The position numbers were made by a program, and so were the translations under genes. The notes beneath the pieces were generated by a model. The model was given only the letters and a program-made list of their open reading frames with translations, was not told the DNA's origin and did not search any database. Positions 1 to 9,010 of a stretch of DNA of 64,000 bases are shown in pieces; within the stretch, counting starts at the first letter, position 1, and each line of letters opens with the position of its first letter. Origin of the DNA: Sphingomonas endophytica (GTDB lineage Bacteria; Pseudomonadota; Alphaproteobacteria; Sphingomonadales; Sphingomonadaceae); contig NZ_JACIJN010000007.1 in the NCBI RefSeq assembly GCF_014199415.1, positions 124,001 through 188,000 of the forward strand. The letters are read 5' to 3'.

Positions 1-543
1 ACCGATCTGGCGGCGGTGCAGCGCGCGATCGCCGGGATCGACTCGATGACCGCCGCGTTCAGCCAGACCGACCGTAACGGGCAGGTGTTGACCGGCACGC
101 TGACGCTCAAGAAGCCCGGCAAGATCCGCTTCCAATATCAGAAGGGCGTGCCGCTGCTGATCGTCGGCGACGGCAAGGCGCTGACCTTCATCGACTATTC
201 GGTAAAGCAGGTGCAGCGCTGGCCGATCGGCAGCTCCCCGCTCGGGGTGCTGCTCGATCCCGGCCGTGACATCTCGCGCTATGCCAAGATCGTGCCGTCA
301 TCCAATCCGGCGGTCCTCTCGGTCGAGGCTTATGATCCCAAGCATCCCGAATATGGCCGGATCACGCTGGTCTTCGCGCGGAGCGCCGCCGCGCCGGGCG
401 GGTTGATGCTGCAGGGCTGGGCGGCGCTCGACACCCAGGGGAACCGGACGACGATCCGGCTCAGCGACCAGAAGTTCAACGTGCCGGTGGCTGATTCGGC
501 GTTTCGCTGGACCGATCCGCGCCGACAGGGCCGCTCCAGCTAA
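1..543 (+). CDS. lolA: LolA-family outer-membrane lipoprotein carrier protein (5' end missing)
   Basis: The reading frame is open from base 1, so the start and signal peptide lie outside the window; 180 residues are visible. The text reads as LolA: an early AAFSQTDRNG segment, then TGTLTLKKPGKIRFQY, then a VGDGKALTFIDY strand and a conserved SSPLGVLLDP stretch. LolA carries lipoproteins across the periplasm from LolCDE to the outer-membrane receptor LolB. The family is about 200 aa, so perhaps 20-40 residues are missing. The next gene, xth, starts 240 bp downstream, so the two are probably not co-transcribed. Family assignment is firm; exact substrate range is inferred. Confidence 0.85.
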   Translation, partial: TDLAAVQRAIAGIDSMTAAFSQTDRNGQVLTGTLTLKKPGKIRFQYQKGVPLLIVGDGKALTFIDYSVKQVQRWPIGSSPLGVLLDPGRDISRYAKIVPSSNPAVLSVEAYDPKHPEYGRITLVFARSAAAPGGLMLQGWAALDTQGNRTTIRLSDQKFNVPVADSAFRWTDPRRQGRSS

Positions 544-599
544 ATCGCGGCATTTTTGTCCAATTCGTTCATGTTGGCGAAAGGCTGGCGCGGTTAGAG

Positions 600-725
600 C
601 CATGAACACGGTCGGTGGGCCATCGGGATTTTCCCCCTGTTGCCCGGTCTCCTGCCTACCGCTTGCGTGACGAACGCTGAGTCGGCCCTCGCTCCATGCC
701 CCCGGAGCGGGGGCCTTTCTTGTTG
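600..725 (+). ncRNA. candidate small RNA ending in a terminator hairpin
   Basis: The lolA-xth gap has no convincing coding frame. It contains C-rich, probably unpaired runs (around 637-660) followed by a GCCCCC/GGGGGC hairpin at 698-714 and a T-rich tail (TTTCTTGTT). This is the shape of an Hfq-type alphaproteobacterial sRNA, but it may be only the terminator of lolA. No clear promoter was found upstream. Function is unknown. Confidence 0.35.
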
Positions 726-783
726 TGACGCGACCGTGCGGCCCGCCTTGTCGACGTTCCGGCGCATGGCTACCTAGCCGGTC

Positions 784-1566
784 GTGAAAATCGTCTCCTG
801 GAACATCAACTCGGTCCGCTTCCGCATCGAGATCGTCGAGCAGTTTCTCCGCGAGGCGCAGCCTGACGTGCTGTGCCTTCAGGAAACCAAGGTGGTCGAC
901 ACCGACTTTCCGACCGACGCGTTCCGCGCGCTCGGTTACGATCACATCCTGCTGCACGGGCAGCGGATGCACCACGGCGTCGCGATCGTCGCGCGCGTGC
1001 CGGTCAGCGCCGACGACCGGCTCGACTGGCAGGCCAATCGCGAGGCGCGGCATCTGGGGGTGCGGCTGCCCAACGGCGTGCGATTGGAGAATGTCTATGT
1101 TCCGGCCGGTGGCGACGTTCCCGACCGTGAGGTAAACGCCAAGTTCGGGCAGAAGCTGGACTTCGTCGAGCGGATGACGCGCTGGTCCGAGACGCTGACC
1201 GAGCCGACGATCCTGACCGGCGACTTCAACATCGCGCCGCTGCCCAGCGACGTATGGAGCCACAAGGCACTGCTCAAGGTCGTCAGCCATACGCCGGTCG
1301 AGGTGGAGGCGCTGGATCGACTCAAGGCGTCGAACGACTGGGTCGATCTCGGGCGGCATTTTCACCCGGCACCGGCGCGGCTGCACACCTGGTGGAGCTA
1401 TCGCTCGCCGGACTGGACGAAGAACGATCGCGGTCGCCGCCTCGATCATATGTGGGCGACCGGTGACGTCGCGAAGACCGCGACCGCTCACACCGTCTTC
1501 GAGCCGTGCCGCAGCTGGCTGAAGCCGTCCGACCACGTGCCGATCATGACCGAGTTCGCGTGGTGA
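784..1566 (+). CDS. xth: exodeoxyribonuclease III
   Basis: A 260-aa protein of the exonuclease III/AP endonuclease family, which cuts DNA at abasic sites and removes 3' blocks in base excision repair. Visible family motifs: WNINSVR at the N-terminus, LCLQETK (metal-binding Glu) near residue 35, TGDFNIAP near 145, RLDHMW near 220 and the C-terminal SDHVPI, which carries the catalytic Asp-His. Length is normal. The start is GTG at 784; no better start exists downstream of the gap. It overlaps ribA by four bases (GTGA), so the two are probably translationally coupled. Confidence 0.93.
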   Translation: MKIVSWNINSVRFRIEIVEQFLREAQPDVLCLQETKVVDTDFPTDAFRALGYDHILLHGQRMHHGVAIVARVPVSADDRLDWQANREARHLGVRLPNGVRLENVYVPAGGDVPDREVNAKFGQKLDFVERMTRWSETLTEPTILTGDFNIAPLPSDVWSHKALLKVVSHTPVEVEALDRLKASNDWVDLGRHFHPAPARLHTWWSYRSPDWTKNDRGRRLDHMWATGDVAKTATAHTVFEPCRSWLKPSDHVPIMTEFAW

Positions 1567-2633
1567 CATCGTCGGTATCCGGACGTGACGCCGCGCGCGC
1601 GATCGATGCGATGCGGCGTGGCTGGCCGATCACCGTCACAGCAGCCGACGAACCGCCGCTGACGGTGCTGGCGATCGAAACCGCCGATGCCGAGCGGCTG
1701 GCGCGTTTCGCGCCGGACGGGCGCTTCGACGTATTGCTGTCGAACGGGCGCGCCGCGACGCTCAAATTGGCGAATCAGCTCGATGCGGCGGTGCCCGATC
1801 GTCCGGTGGTGGTCGAACATGCGCCGTGGTTCGACATGGCGCTGGCCACCGCGCTCGCCGACCCGCAGCTCGATCTCGCGACGCCGCTCAAGGGGCCGTT
1901 TCGCACGATCCCGGTTGCCGCGCCGATCGCAGCGGGTGCGGCACTGCAACTGGCGCGGATCGCCGGATTGCTCCCGGCCTTCGTGATCGCGGATGGCGAA
2001 GCGGCGCAGACCGTCGACGCGCGGGCGATCGCCGCCCACGAGGATGCACAGGCGTTGCAGGTTGCGGTGCGTGCGCGCCTGCCGGTCGCGGGTGCCGAGC
2101 AGGCGGAGATCGTCGCGTTCCGCTCGCCGGAGAGCGCCGACGAGCATATCGCGCTGGTGATCGGCACCGCGACGGGCGAACCGCCTTTGATACGGCTGCA
2201 CAGCGAATGCCTGACCGGGGATGTGCTCGGCAGCCTCAAGTGCGATTGCGGGCCGCAGCTCCACGCCGCAATCCACGCGATCGCCGCGGCGGGGTGGGGC
2301 GTGCTGCTCTATCTGCGGCAGGAGGGGCGCGGGATCGGGCTGGTCAACAAGCTGCGCGCTTATGCGCTGCAGGATCAGGGCTTCGACACGGTGGATGCCA
2401 ATGTCCGGCTCGGCTTTGCGATCGACGCGCGCGACTTCGGCGTCGCGGCGCGGATGTTGCAGTTACTGGGGCAGGACCGGGTGCGGCTGCTGACCAACAA
2501 TCCCGCCAAGGTTGCGGGGCTGGAGGCGGCGGGCATCGAGGTGATCGAGCGCGTCCCGCACGCCCTGCCGGCCAACCCGCACAACGAACACTATCTGGCC
2601 ACCAAGCGCGACCGGACCGGGCATCAGCTCTGA
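1563..2633 (+). CDS. ribA: GTP cyclohydrolase II
   Basis: The C-terminal ~200 residues are a clear RibA domain, which opens GTP as the first step of riboflavin synthesis. The zinc cysteines are visible in the ECLTGDVLGSLKCDCG stretch, and the nucleotide-binding segment as RQEGRGIGL, with LTNNPAKV near the end. The GTG start at 1563 overlaps the xth stop; an in-frame ATG at 1506 lies inside xth and is less likely. The product is then 356 aa. The N-terminal ~150 residues are extra compared with E. coli RibA; many RibA fusions carry a DHBP synthase domain there, but I do not see its catalytic motifs, so its role is uncertain. Confidence 0.88.
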   Translation: MTSSVSGRDAARAIDAMRRGWPITVTAADEPPLTVLAIETADAERLARFAPDGRFDVLLSNGRAATLKLANQLDAAVPDRPVVVEHAPWFDMALATALADPQLDLATPLKGPFRTIPVAAPIAAGAALQLARIAGLLPAFVIADGEAAQTVDARAIAAHEDAQALQVAVRARLPVAGAEQAEIVAFRSPESADEHIALVIGTATGEPPLIRLHSECLTGDVLGSLKCDCGPQLHAAIHAIAAAGWGVLLYLRQEGRGIGLVNKLRAYALQDQGFDTVDANVRLGFAIDARDFGVAARMLQLLGQDRVRLLTNNPAKVAGLEAAGIEVIERVPHALPANPHNEHYLATKRDRTGHQL

Positions 2634-3304
2634 TCGGACAGGCCGAGGATCGCCGTGACCTCGTCAAAGTTGCTCGCCACCGCCTTCACGCCGATCGCGC
2701 GGAGCCGGTCGCCATGGTCGGGCGCGCAATGGCCGCCGGCGACCAGTCCGATCACGAACGCGCCACTTGCCACTGCGCCGGTCGCACCGACGGGTGAGTC
2801 CTCGATGATCGCGCAGCGCTCGATCGCGACGCCCAGCTTGTCGGCCGCATACAGATAGAGATCGGGCGCGGGCTTGCCGTTGGTGACGTGTTCGGCACCC
2901 GAATAGAGATGCACATCGAACGCGTCGCGCAAGCCGAGGTGCTCGAGATGGGTAGCGATCCAGCGCACGCGGCTCGACGACACCACTGCGCGTGGCAAGC
3001 CCGCGGGAAGCGCGCGGACGAAGGCGGTCGCGCCTGCCACTTCGGCGATCCCTTCGATCAGGCAGCGCTCGTCCTCGGCGCGGCGGGCTTGCTGGAAGCC
3101 GGGCGGGATCGGCGCGCCGATATGCGCTTCGATCGCGGCGAGGAAGTCCTTGCCGGACAGGCCCATGAACCGTGCCATCGTCTGTTCGGGCGTGGTCGGA
3201 TAGCCGGCGCCGGTCAGGTAATCGGCGAGATGGCGGTTGCCGCTTTCCTCGCTCTCGATCAGCACGCCGTCGAAGTCGAAGAGCAGCGCGTCGAAGCGGG
3301 TCAT
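2624..3304 (-). CDS. HAD-superfamily hydrolase (phosphatase/phosphomutase type)
   Basis: A 226-aa HAD protein. Motif I is LFDFDGVL (nucleophile Asp) at residues 7-14, motif II is VVSSSR near 107, motif III is the Lys in GKPAPDLY near 145, and motif IV is IEDSPVGA near 167. A helical cap lies between motifs I and II. The family includes phosphoglycolate phosphatases and beta-phosphoglucomutases; substrate cannot be told from sequence. Its start overlaps the yggS stop (ATGA), indicating an operon, and its 3' end overlaps ribA by ten bases in convergent orientation. Confidence 0.85.
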   Translation of the reverse strand: MTRFDALLFDFDGVLIESEESGNRHLADYLTGAGYPTTPEQTMARFMGLSGKDFLAAIEAHIGAPIPPGFQQARRAEDERCLIEGIAEVAGATAFVRALPAGLPRAVVSSSRVRWIATHLEHLGLRDAFDVHLYSGAEHVTNGKPAPDLYLYAADKLGVAIERCAIIEDSPVGATGAVASGAFVIGLVAGGHCAPDHGDRLRAIGVKAVASNFDEVTAILGLSDQS

Positions 3305-3960
3305 GCGCGCGCGCCGAACAGCGCGGAGCCGACACGGACGTGGGTGGCGCCCAGGGACACCGCCTGTTCGACATCGTCGGACATGCCCATACTGAGCCCG
3401 GTGAGCCCCGCATCACGCGCGATCTTGGCGAGCAGCGCGAAATAGGGTGCGGGTTCGATCGCTGCCGGAGGGACGCACATCAACCCGGCGACCGTTAGCC
3501 CGGCGGTCTGCGCCTCGGTCAGCAGCGCGGGCAGACCCGCAACCGCGCAGCCGCCCTTCTGCGGCTCGTCGCCGATATTGACCTGCACGAAACACTGCGG
3601 CTGCCGTCCGGTCGCATCGATCGCGCGCGCCACCGCCGCGACCAGCGACGGGCGGTCGATGCTGTGGATCGCGTCGGCGAGCGTGACCGCCTCGGCGGCC
3701 TTGTTCGACTGCAATTGTCCGACCAGATGCAGGCGTGCGTCGGGATATTCCTCGCGCAGCGCCGGCCATTTCGCGGCGGCTTCCTGGACGCGGTTCTCGC
3801 CGAAGTCGCGCTGCCCGGCGGCGAGCAACGGGCGGATCGCGTCGATGGGATGCGTCTTGGACACCGCCACCAGCGTGATGTCGGCCGGGTCGCGCCGCGC
3901 GATCCGGGCGGCGGCGGCGATGCGGGCGTGGAGCGCCGCGAGACGGTCGTCGGGGGTCAT
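3301..3960 (-). CDS. YggS/PLPBP-family pyridoxal-phosphate homeostasis protein
   Basis: A 219-aa single-domain PLP-binding protein. The PLP lysine lies in LVAVSKTHP near residue 32, followed by the DFGENRVQEA signature, then HLVGQLQSNKA, and a C-terminal LSMGMSDD segment that binds the phosphate. The family buffers PLP and has no known catalytic reaction. I chose ATG 3960; an in-frame ATG at 3984 would cross the divergent start of the next gene. The HAD gene follows with a four-base overlap. Confidence 0.9.
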   Translation of the reverse strand: MTPDDRLAALHARIAAAARIARRDPADITLVAVSKTHPIDAIRPLLAAGQRDFGENRVQEAAAKWPALREEYPDARLHLVGQLQSNKAAEAVTLADAIHSIDRPSLVAAVARAIDATGRQPQCFVQVNIGDEPQKGGCAVAGLPALLTEAQTAGLTVAGLMCVPPAAIEPAPYFALLAKIARDAGLTGLSMGMSDDVEQAVSLGATHVRVGSALFGARA

Positions 3961-3982
3961 CGACCGCGCTATAGGGAGCGCC

Positions 3983-4546
3983 ATGCCTGCCCGCCACCCC
4001 GTCCGCTGGCTGATGACCGACGAACGTCAGGGCGAGCGGCTGTGGCCGGCGCTGGAGCAGCTGCCGCGCGGGGCAGGGGTGATCTTTCGACATTACCGAA
4101 CGGCGTTGGCGGAGCGACGGGCGCTATTTGCGCGGGTGCGGCGCGTGGCGCGGCGGCGCGGGCTGGTGCTGGTGCTGGCCGGTGGCGAGTCGTGGCGGGG
4201 CGCGACGGGGCGCCATGCGCGGCGGGGGCGGGGCGTGGTGACATGGCCGGCGCACGACCGGCGAGAGGCGCTGGCGGCGGTGCGCGCGGGCGCCGATGTG
4301 GTGTTGGTATCGCCGGTGTTCGCGACGCGGTCGCATCCGGGAGTTCGGACGCTGGGATTATGGCGGGCGGCGGCGGTCGCGCGTGGGCTGTCGGTGACGG
4401 TGATCGCGCTGGGGGGGATGGACGAGCGACGCTGGCGGCGGGTGGCGGCGCTGGGGTTCGACGGTTATGCCGCGATCGACGCATGGTCGGGGCCGTCACC
4501 CCTGACTTCAAGGATCAGGTCCGGGACGCCGAAGGTCGTGGGATGA
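3983..4546 (+). CDS. thiamine phosphate synthase/TenI-like protein (divergent)
   Basis: A 187-aa TIM-barrel protein of the ThiE/TenI superfamily. Recognisable are LMTDER at the start, VLVSPVFATRSHPG (the phosphate and pyrophosphate loop) near residue 113, and ALGGM near 144. The usual HLGQ-D active-site motif of true ThiE is not visible, so catalytic activity is doubtful; it could be a TenI-like relative. It starts 22 bp from the divergent yggS start, so the two share a promoter region. The last ~18 codons lie in sequence resembling the palindromic intergenic repeats, which suggests a shifted stop. Confidence 0.65.
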   Translation: MPARHPVRWLMTDERQGERLWPALEQLPRGAGVIFRHYRTALAERRALFARVRRVARRRGLVLVLAGGESWRGATGRHARRGRGVVTWPAHDRREALAAVRAGADVVLVSPVFATRSHPGVRTLGLWRAAAVARGLSVTVIALGGMDERRWRRVAALGFDGYAAIDAWSGPSPLTSRIRSGTPKVVG

Positions 4547-4580
4547 AAACCGGCACGATTTGCAGGAAGTCGCCGAGAGC

Positions 4581-5306
4581 TTAGAAGCGGAACGCGGTGC
4601 CCACGTAGATCGCCTGGCTGTCGCGACGATCGTCGTCGGCGCGGGTCAGGCGCTCTCGATCGGTCTTCAGCCGCATCCCGGCGGTCAGGTCGAGGTTGCG
4701 GGTCAGCGAATAGCTGCCGCCGACATCAATCGAATAGCTGTTCGGTTCGGTCAACGCATGCGCTGCGCCGGGGAGCGGACGATCCGCGCTGGCGCCGACC
4801 CGGCCGCTCCACTTCGACCCCGAATAGCTGACCGCAACATCCGCCGCCTCGCGGCTGCCCGGCAGCCCGGCGAGATCGACCTTGGCGACGTCACCCGAGA
4901 TCGCGAAGCGCTTCCAGCCCACCGACACGCCGAGGTTGTAGGCGATCGGCGCCAATCCGACCGTCGCGGGCGCCGCCGAAGCGTACCGTGCATTGTCGCG
5001 CGCCGCGATGCTGGACCGAGCGCGCACTGCCACGGTGACCGCACGGTTGCCGATCCGCGACTCGGACGGCGTGAAGCGGAAGCCGCTGGCGTCGAGCCCG
5101 CCGCGCGCGAAAAGCGCCGCCAGCTTGGGATCGGCGGCCGAGGGGGTGAAAGAACCAGCAACCCGCGGTGCCGACACCAGTTTGCGCGCCGGTCGCTGCG
5201 CCGGATCGGTCGCGCCGAGCACCGGCACGGCTGCAACGGCGGCGGCCAGCAGGCCCCCCCCGATCAATGCAGCGATGCGGCGCGTTGCGGCCACGATCTT
5301 ATCCAT
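4581..5306 (-). CDS. exported outer-membrane beta-barrel-like protein
   Basis: A 241-aa protein with an N-terminal hydrophobic signal (residues 10-30, ending near VLGAT). The C-terminal half alternates polar and hydrophobic residues as in beta-barrel strands (GVSVGWKRFAISGD, SYSIDVGGSYSLTRN, LTAGMRLKTDRE) and ends AIYVGTAFRF; a terminal Phe is the typical BAM recognition signal. It resembles a small porin-like or autotransporter-like barrel conserved in sphingomonads. No specific function is recognisable. It converges on the ThiE-like gene and is divergent from the DUF3576 gene. Confidence 0.6.
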   Translation of the reverse strand: MDKIVAATRRIAALIGGGLLAAAVAAVPVLGATDPAQRPARKLVSAPRVAGSFTPSAADPKLAALFARGGLDASGFRFTPSESRIGNRAVTVAVRARSSIAARDNARYASAAPATVGLAPIAYNLGVSVGWKRFAISGDVAKVDLAGLPGSREAADVAVSYSGSKWSGRVGASADRPLPGAAHALTEPNSYSIDVGGSYSLTRNLDLTAGMRLKTDRERLTRADDDRRDSQAIYVGTAFRF

Positions 5307-5491
5307 CCCCTTTGTGCCGGACGAATCTGTCCGACCAATGGAGCGGGCCTAACAGGAATCCGTTCCGTGTCCATGACCGCCCCGGCGCTTTATCGGCGAC
5401 CTGTTGCATCATGTCCACATTGTGGCGCGCTTGCCGGGGGCAAAGGGTGCGGGTAGAGCGGGCAGGATTACCCGAATTGCCTGTAAGGACG

Positions 5492-5944
5492 ATGCCGATG
5501 TTCCGCCCCTTGCGCCTCGCGGCTGGCCTGTCGGCCGCTGTTGCCCTGTCGTTGAGCCTGTCGGCGTGCGGCGGCCGCGGCGGCAAGCCGGCCGGCGATC
5601 TCGCCGCGTCGAAGGTCACGACGATCGGCGTCAACAGCTATCTGTGGCGCGCGACGCTCGACACGCTCAGCTTCATGCCGCTGCTCCAGACCGACTCCAA
5701 CGGCGGCGTGATCGTCACCGACTGGTACGTCAACCCGCAGACTCCGACCGAGCGGATGAAGGTCACCGTCTCGATCCTCGACCAGGACCTGCGCGCCGAC
5801 GCGGTGCGCGTCGCCGCGCTGCGCGAGGTGAACCGCGGCGGGCAGTGGGTGGCGTCGCCGGTCGAGGCCGCGACGACGCAGAAGCTGGAAGACATCATCC
5901 TGACGCGCGCGCGCGACCTGCGCCGCGGCGCGGTGACCGGCTGA
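5492..5944 (+). CDS. DUF3576 lipoprotein
   Basis: A 150-aa DUF3576 protein. It has a lipoprotein signal with lipobox LSAC near residue 24, followed by a short globular domain ([41 protein letters not shown]). The start ATG at 5492 has a Shine-Dalgarno-like AAGGAC just upstream. DUF3576 genes commonly sit directly before leuS in alphaproteobacteria, and leuS begins 16 bp downstream here. The role is unknown; an outer-membrane or periplasmic assembly role is a guess from the lptE neighbour. Confidence 0.8.
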   Translation: MPMFRPLRLAAGLSAAVALSLSLSACGGRGGKPAGDLAASKVTTIGVNSYLWRATLDTLSFMPLLQTDSNGGVIVTDWYVNPQTPTERMKVTVSILDQDLRADAVRVAALREVNRGGQWVASPVEAATTQKLEDIILTRARDLRRGAVTG

Positions 5945-5960
5945 GGCGACGACGACTGCA

Positions 5961-8501
5961 ATGACCACCCGCTTCAATGCCCTGAAGGCCGACGCGCACT
6001 GGCAGCGCGTCTGGGACGAACGCACCACCTTCGCCGCGCGCGACGACAGCCCCAAGCCGAAGAGCTATGTGCTGGAGATGTTCCCCTATCCGTCGGGGAA
6101 GATCCACATGGGGCACGTCCGCAACTATACGATGGGCGACGTGCTGGCGCGCTATCGCCGCATGACCGGGCATGAGGTGCTGCACCCGATGGGGTGGGAC
6201 GCGTTCGGGATGCCCGCCGAGAATGCCGCGATGGAAAAGGGCGTGCATCCGGGCAACTGGACGCGCGCCAATATCGCAGCGATGAAGGCGCAGCTGAAGC
6301 GGCTCGGCTTCGCGCTCGACTGGACGCGCGAGCTGGCGACCTGCGAGCCCGATTATTACGGGCACGAACAGGCGCTGTTCCTCGATTTCTATAAGGCCGG
6401 ACTGGTCTATCGCAAGGAATCGGCGGTCAATTGGGACCCGGTCGATATGACGGTGCTCGCGAACGAGCAGGTGATCGACGGGCGCGGCTGGCGCTCTGGC
6501 GCGCTGGTCGAGAAGCGCAAGCTGAGCCAGTGGTTCCTCAAAATCACGCAGTTTGCCGACGAGCTGATCGAGGGGCTGGGGTCGCTCGACCAATGGCCTG
6601 ACAAGGTCCGGCTGATGCAGGAGAACTGGATCGGCAAGAGCCAGGGGCTGCAATTCCGGTTCGCGCTGTCGGACGGCGGATCTGTCGAGGTGTTCACGAC
6701 GCGGCCCGACACGATGTTCGGCGCGAGCTTCGTCGCGGTCGCGGCGGATCACCCGATCGCGCAGGCGCTGGCCGCGCGTGACGCGGACGCCGCGGCGTTC
6801 GTCGAGCGCTGCAAGCAGGGCGGCACCACCGCCGCCGAGCTGGAGACGCAGGAGAAGCTCGGCTACGACACCGGGCTGACCGCGACTCATCCGTTCGGGG
6901 CGGGCGAGCTGCCGGTCTATATCGCCAATTTCGTGCTGATGGACTATGGCACCGGCGCGGTGTTCGGCGTGCCGGCGCACGACCAGCGCGACTTCGACTT
7001 CGCAACCAAATATCGCTTGCCGATCCGCCGGGTGGTCGCCGATGGCGACATGACCGACCCGGCGTTCGACGAGGAGGCGGCCTATAGCGGCCCCGGGCGG
7101 CTGGTAAATTCGCACTTCCTCGACGGGCTCGACATCGACGCCGCCAAAAGCGAGGTGATCGCGCGCGCCGAGGCCGGCGGCTGGGGGCAGGGCTCGACGG
7201 TCTATCGCCTGCGCGACTGGGGCGTCAGCCGCCAGCGTTATTGGGGGACACCGATCCCGGTGATCCATTGCGCGACCTGCGGCGAAGTGCCGGTGCCGCG
7301 CGAGCAACTGCCGGTGAAGCTGCCCGAGGACGTCACCTTCGATGTCCCCGGCAATCCGCTCGATCGCCATCCGACGTGGAAGCATGTCGCGTGCCCGGGG
7401 TGCGGGGCCGATGCGCTGCGTGATACCGACACGCTCGACACCTTTGCGGATTCGTCGTGGTACTTCATCCGCTTCGCCAGCCAGCCCGACGACCGGCCGT
7501 TTGACCGGACGGTAGCGGAGAGCTGGCTGCCGGTCGGGCAGTATATCGGCGGGGTCGAACATGCGATCCTCCACCTGCTCTACGCACGCTTCTGGACGCG
7601 CGCGCTGCGCCATGTCGGGCTGATCGACCTTGCCGAGCCGTTCACCGGGCTGTTCACGCAAGGGATGGTGACGCACGAGACCTACAGGCTCGACATCCCG
7701 GATCACGACGGCCCGCCGGGTGCGCTCTGGGTATCGCCAGCCGACCTCAGCGTCGGCGAGGGCGGGGCATTGTTCTTCCAGACCGAGGAAGGCGGGGCGA
7801 TCCCGATCATCCGCGGTCGCGTCGAGAAGATGTCCAAGTCCAAGAAGAACACGATCGATCCGGAGCCGATCGTCGATCAATATGGTGCGGACGCGGTGCG
7901 CTGGTTCATGCTCTCCGACTCACCGCCCGAGCGCGACCTTGAGTGGAGCGAGAACGGCATCGAGGGCGCGTGGCGGTTCGTCCAGCGGCTGTGGCGGCTG
8001 TTCGAGAGCGAGAAGGCCGGCGAGGGGAGCGATGTCGCGCTCGATCGCAAGCTGCACCGCACGATCGCCGATGTCGCCGCCGCGATCGAGGCACTGTCGT
8101 TCAACAAGGCGGTCGCCAAACTCTATGAGCTGGTCGCCGCGATCGAGAAGGCCGCGCCGTCCGCCTCGCGCGATACCGCGATCGCGACGCTGATGCGGCT
8201 GGTCGCACCGATGGCGCCGCACATCGCCGAAGAGGCATGGGCGACGCATGGCGCCGGCGGTCTGATCGCCGACGCGGCCTGGCCGGCGGTCGATGCGGCG
8301 CTGCTCGTCGAGGACGAGGTCACCATCGCGGTGCAAATCAACGGCAAGTTGCGCGACACGCTGACGCTCCCCAAGGGACTGGCGAAGGAAGACGCCGAGG
8401 CGGCGGCGCTCGCCTCCGACAAGATCATCCGTGCGCTCGACGGCAAGACGCCGCGCAAGGTGATCGTGGTGCCCGACCGTCTCGTGAATCTCGTCGCGTG
8501 A
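5961..8501 (+). CDS. leuS: leucyl-tRNA synthetase
   Basis: An 846-aa class Ia aminoacyl-tRNA synthetase that charges tRNA-Leu with leucine. The HIGH-type motif is HMGH in [11 protein letters not shown] near residue 45, and the KMSKS loop (EKMSKSKKN) is near 622. An editing (CP1) domain with [11 protein letters not shown] lies around 245. Length is normal for bacterial LeuRS. It is the second gene of a DUF3576-leuS-lptE-holA run; lptE begins inside its stop codon region (GTGA overlap). A 661-aa open frame on the opposite strand is a codon-bias shadow. Confidence 0.97.
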   Translation: MTTRFNALKADAHWQRVWDERTTFAARDDSPKPKSYVLEMFPYPSGKIHMGHVRNYTMGDVLARYRRMTGHEVLHPMGWDAFGMPAENAAMEKGVHPGNWTRANIAAMKAQLKRLGFALDWTRELATCEPDYYGHEQALFLDFYKAGLVYRKESAVNWDPVDMTVLANEQVIDGRGWRSGALVEKRKLSQWFLKITQFADELIEGLGSLDQWPDKVRLMQENWIGKSQGLQFRFALSDGGSVEVFTTRPDTMFGASFVAVAADHPIAQALAARDADAAAFVERCKQGGTTAAELETQEKLGYDTGLTATHPFGAGELPVYIANFVLMDYGTGAVFGVPAHDQRDFDFATKYRLPIRRVVADGDMTDPAFDEEAAYSGPGRLVNSHFLDGLDIDAAKSEVIARAEAGGWGQGSTVYRLRDWGVSRQRYWGTPIPVIHCATCGEVPVPREQLPVKLPEDVTFDVPGNPLDRHPTWKHVACPGCGADALRDTDTLDTFADSSWYFIRFASQPDDRPFDRTVAESWLPVGQYIGGVEHAILHLLYARFWTRALRHVGLIDLAEPFTGLFTQGMVTHETYRLDIPDHDGPPGALWVSPADLSVGEGGALFFQTEEGGAIPIIRGRVEKMSKSKKNTIDPEPIVDQYGADAVRWFMLSDSPPERDLEWSENGIEGAWRFVQRLWRLFESEKAGEGSDVALDRKLHRTIADVAAAIEALSFNKAVAKLYELVAAIEKAAPSASRDTAIATLMRLVAPMAPHIAEEAWATHGAGGLIADAAWPAVDAALLVEDEVTIAVQINGKLRDTLTLPKGLAKEDAEAAALASDKIIRALDGKTPRKVIVVPDRLVNLVA

Positions 8502-9010
8502 CCGCGCGTGCTGGCCTGATCGTGGCGCTGCTGGCGGCGGTGCCGCTCGGCGGCTGCGGGCTGACCCCGCTCTACACCGGTGGGGGAGGCGGCCCGATCG
8601 CCGCGACGCTTGGCGAGGTGGAGGTCGCGCCGATCGACGGCAAGGCCGGCTGGCTGGTTGGCGGCGCGCTCAACGAGCGGCTCAAGGCGATCGGCGGCGG
8701 CGCAGCGCGCTACCGGCTCAACGTCCGGCTCGACGACAAGATCGTCGGCCTCGGCGCGCGCAGCGATGACTCGGTCGCGCGTGAACGCCGGACGCTGCGC
8801 GCGCGCTATCAGCTCATCGACGTGGCGAGTGGCGCGGTGGTGCTCGACGCAACCGCGGGATCCGACGCCGGGATCGATGTCGTCGGCTCTGAATATGCGA
8901 CGATCGCGGCGGAGAGCACCGCGCTCGAACGGTTGTCGGAGACGATCGCCGACCAGATCGTCGCGCGGCTGGCGCTCTATGCGCGGCGGACCCAGCCGCC
9001 GACGTCATGA
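8498..9010 (+). CDS. lptE: LPS-assembly lipoprotein LptE
   Basis: A 170-aa lipoprotein: hydrophobic signal, lipobox LGGC near residue 20, then GLTPLYT, which is typical just after the cysteine of alphaproteobacterial LptE. The body contains two amphipathic beta segments and a helical C-terminus ([20 protein letters not shown]). LptE plugs and assembles LptD in the outer membrane for LPS insertion. Its position between leuS and holA is the conserved one for lptE. GTG start overlaps leuS by four bases; its stop overlaps holA by four bases, so the three genes are translationally coupled. lptCAB are about 31 kb away in this window. Confidence 0.82.
   Translation: MTARAGLIVALLAAVPLGGCGLTPLYTGGGGGPIAATLGEVEVAPIDGKAGWLVGGALNERLKAIGGGAARYRLNVRLDDKIVGLGARSDDSVARERRTLRARYQLIDVASGAVVLDATAGSDAGIDVVGSEYATIAAESTALERLSETIADQIVARLALYARRTQPPTS

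Noticed and set aside
298..1569. A 423-aa minus-strand frame across lolA and xth
   Set aside because: It crosses the sRNA-like gap and opposes two well-supported genes; no family similarity seen.
5895..7880. A 661-aa minus-strand frame
   Set aside because: Antisense to leuS; no recognisable domain.
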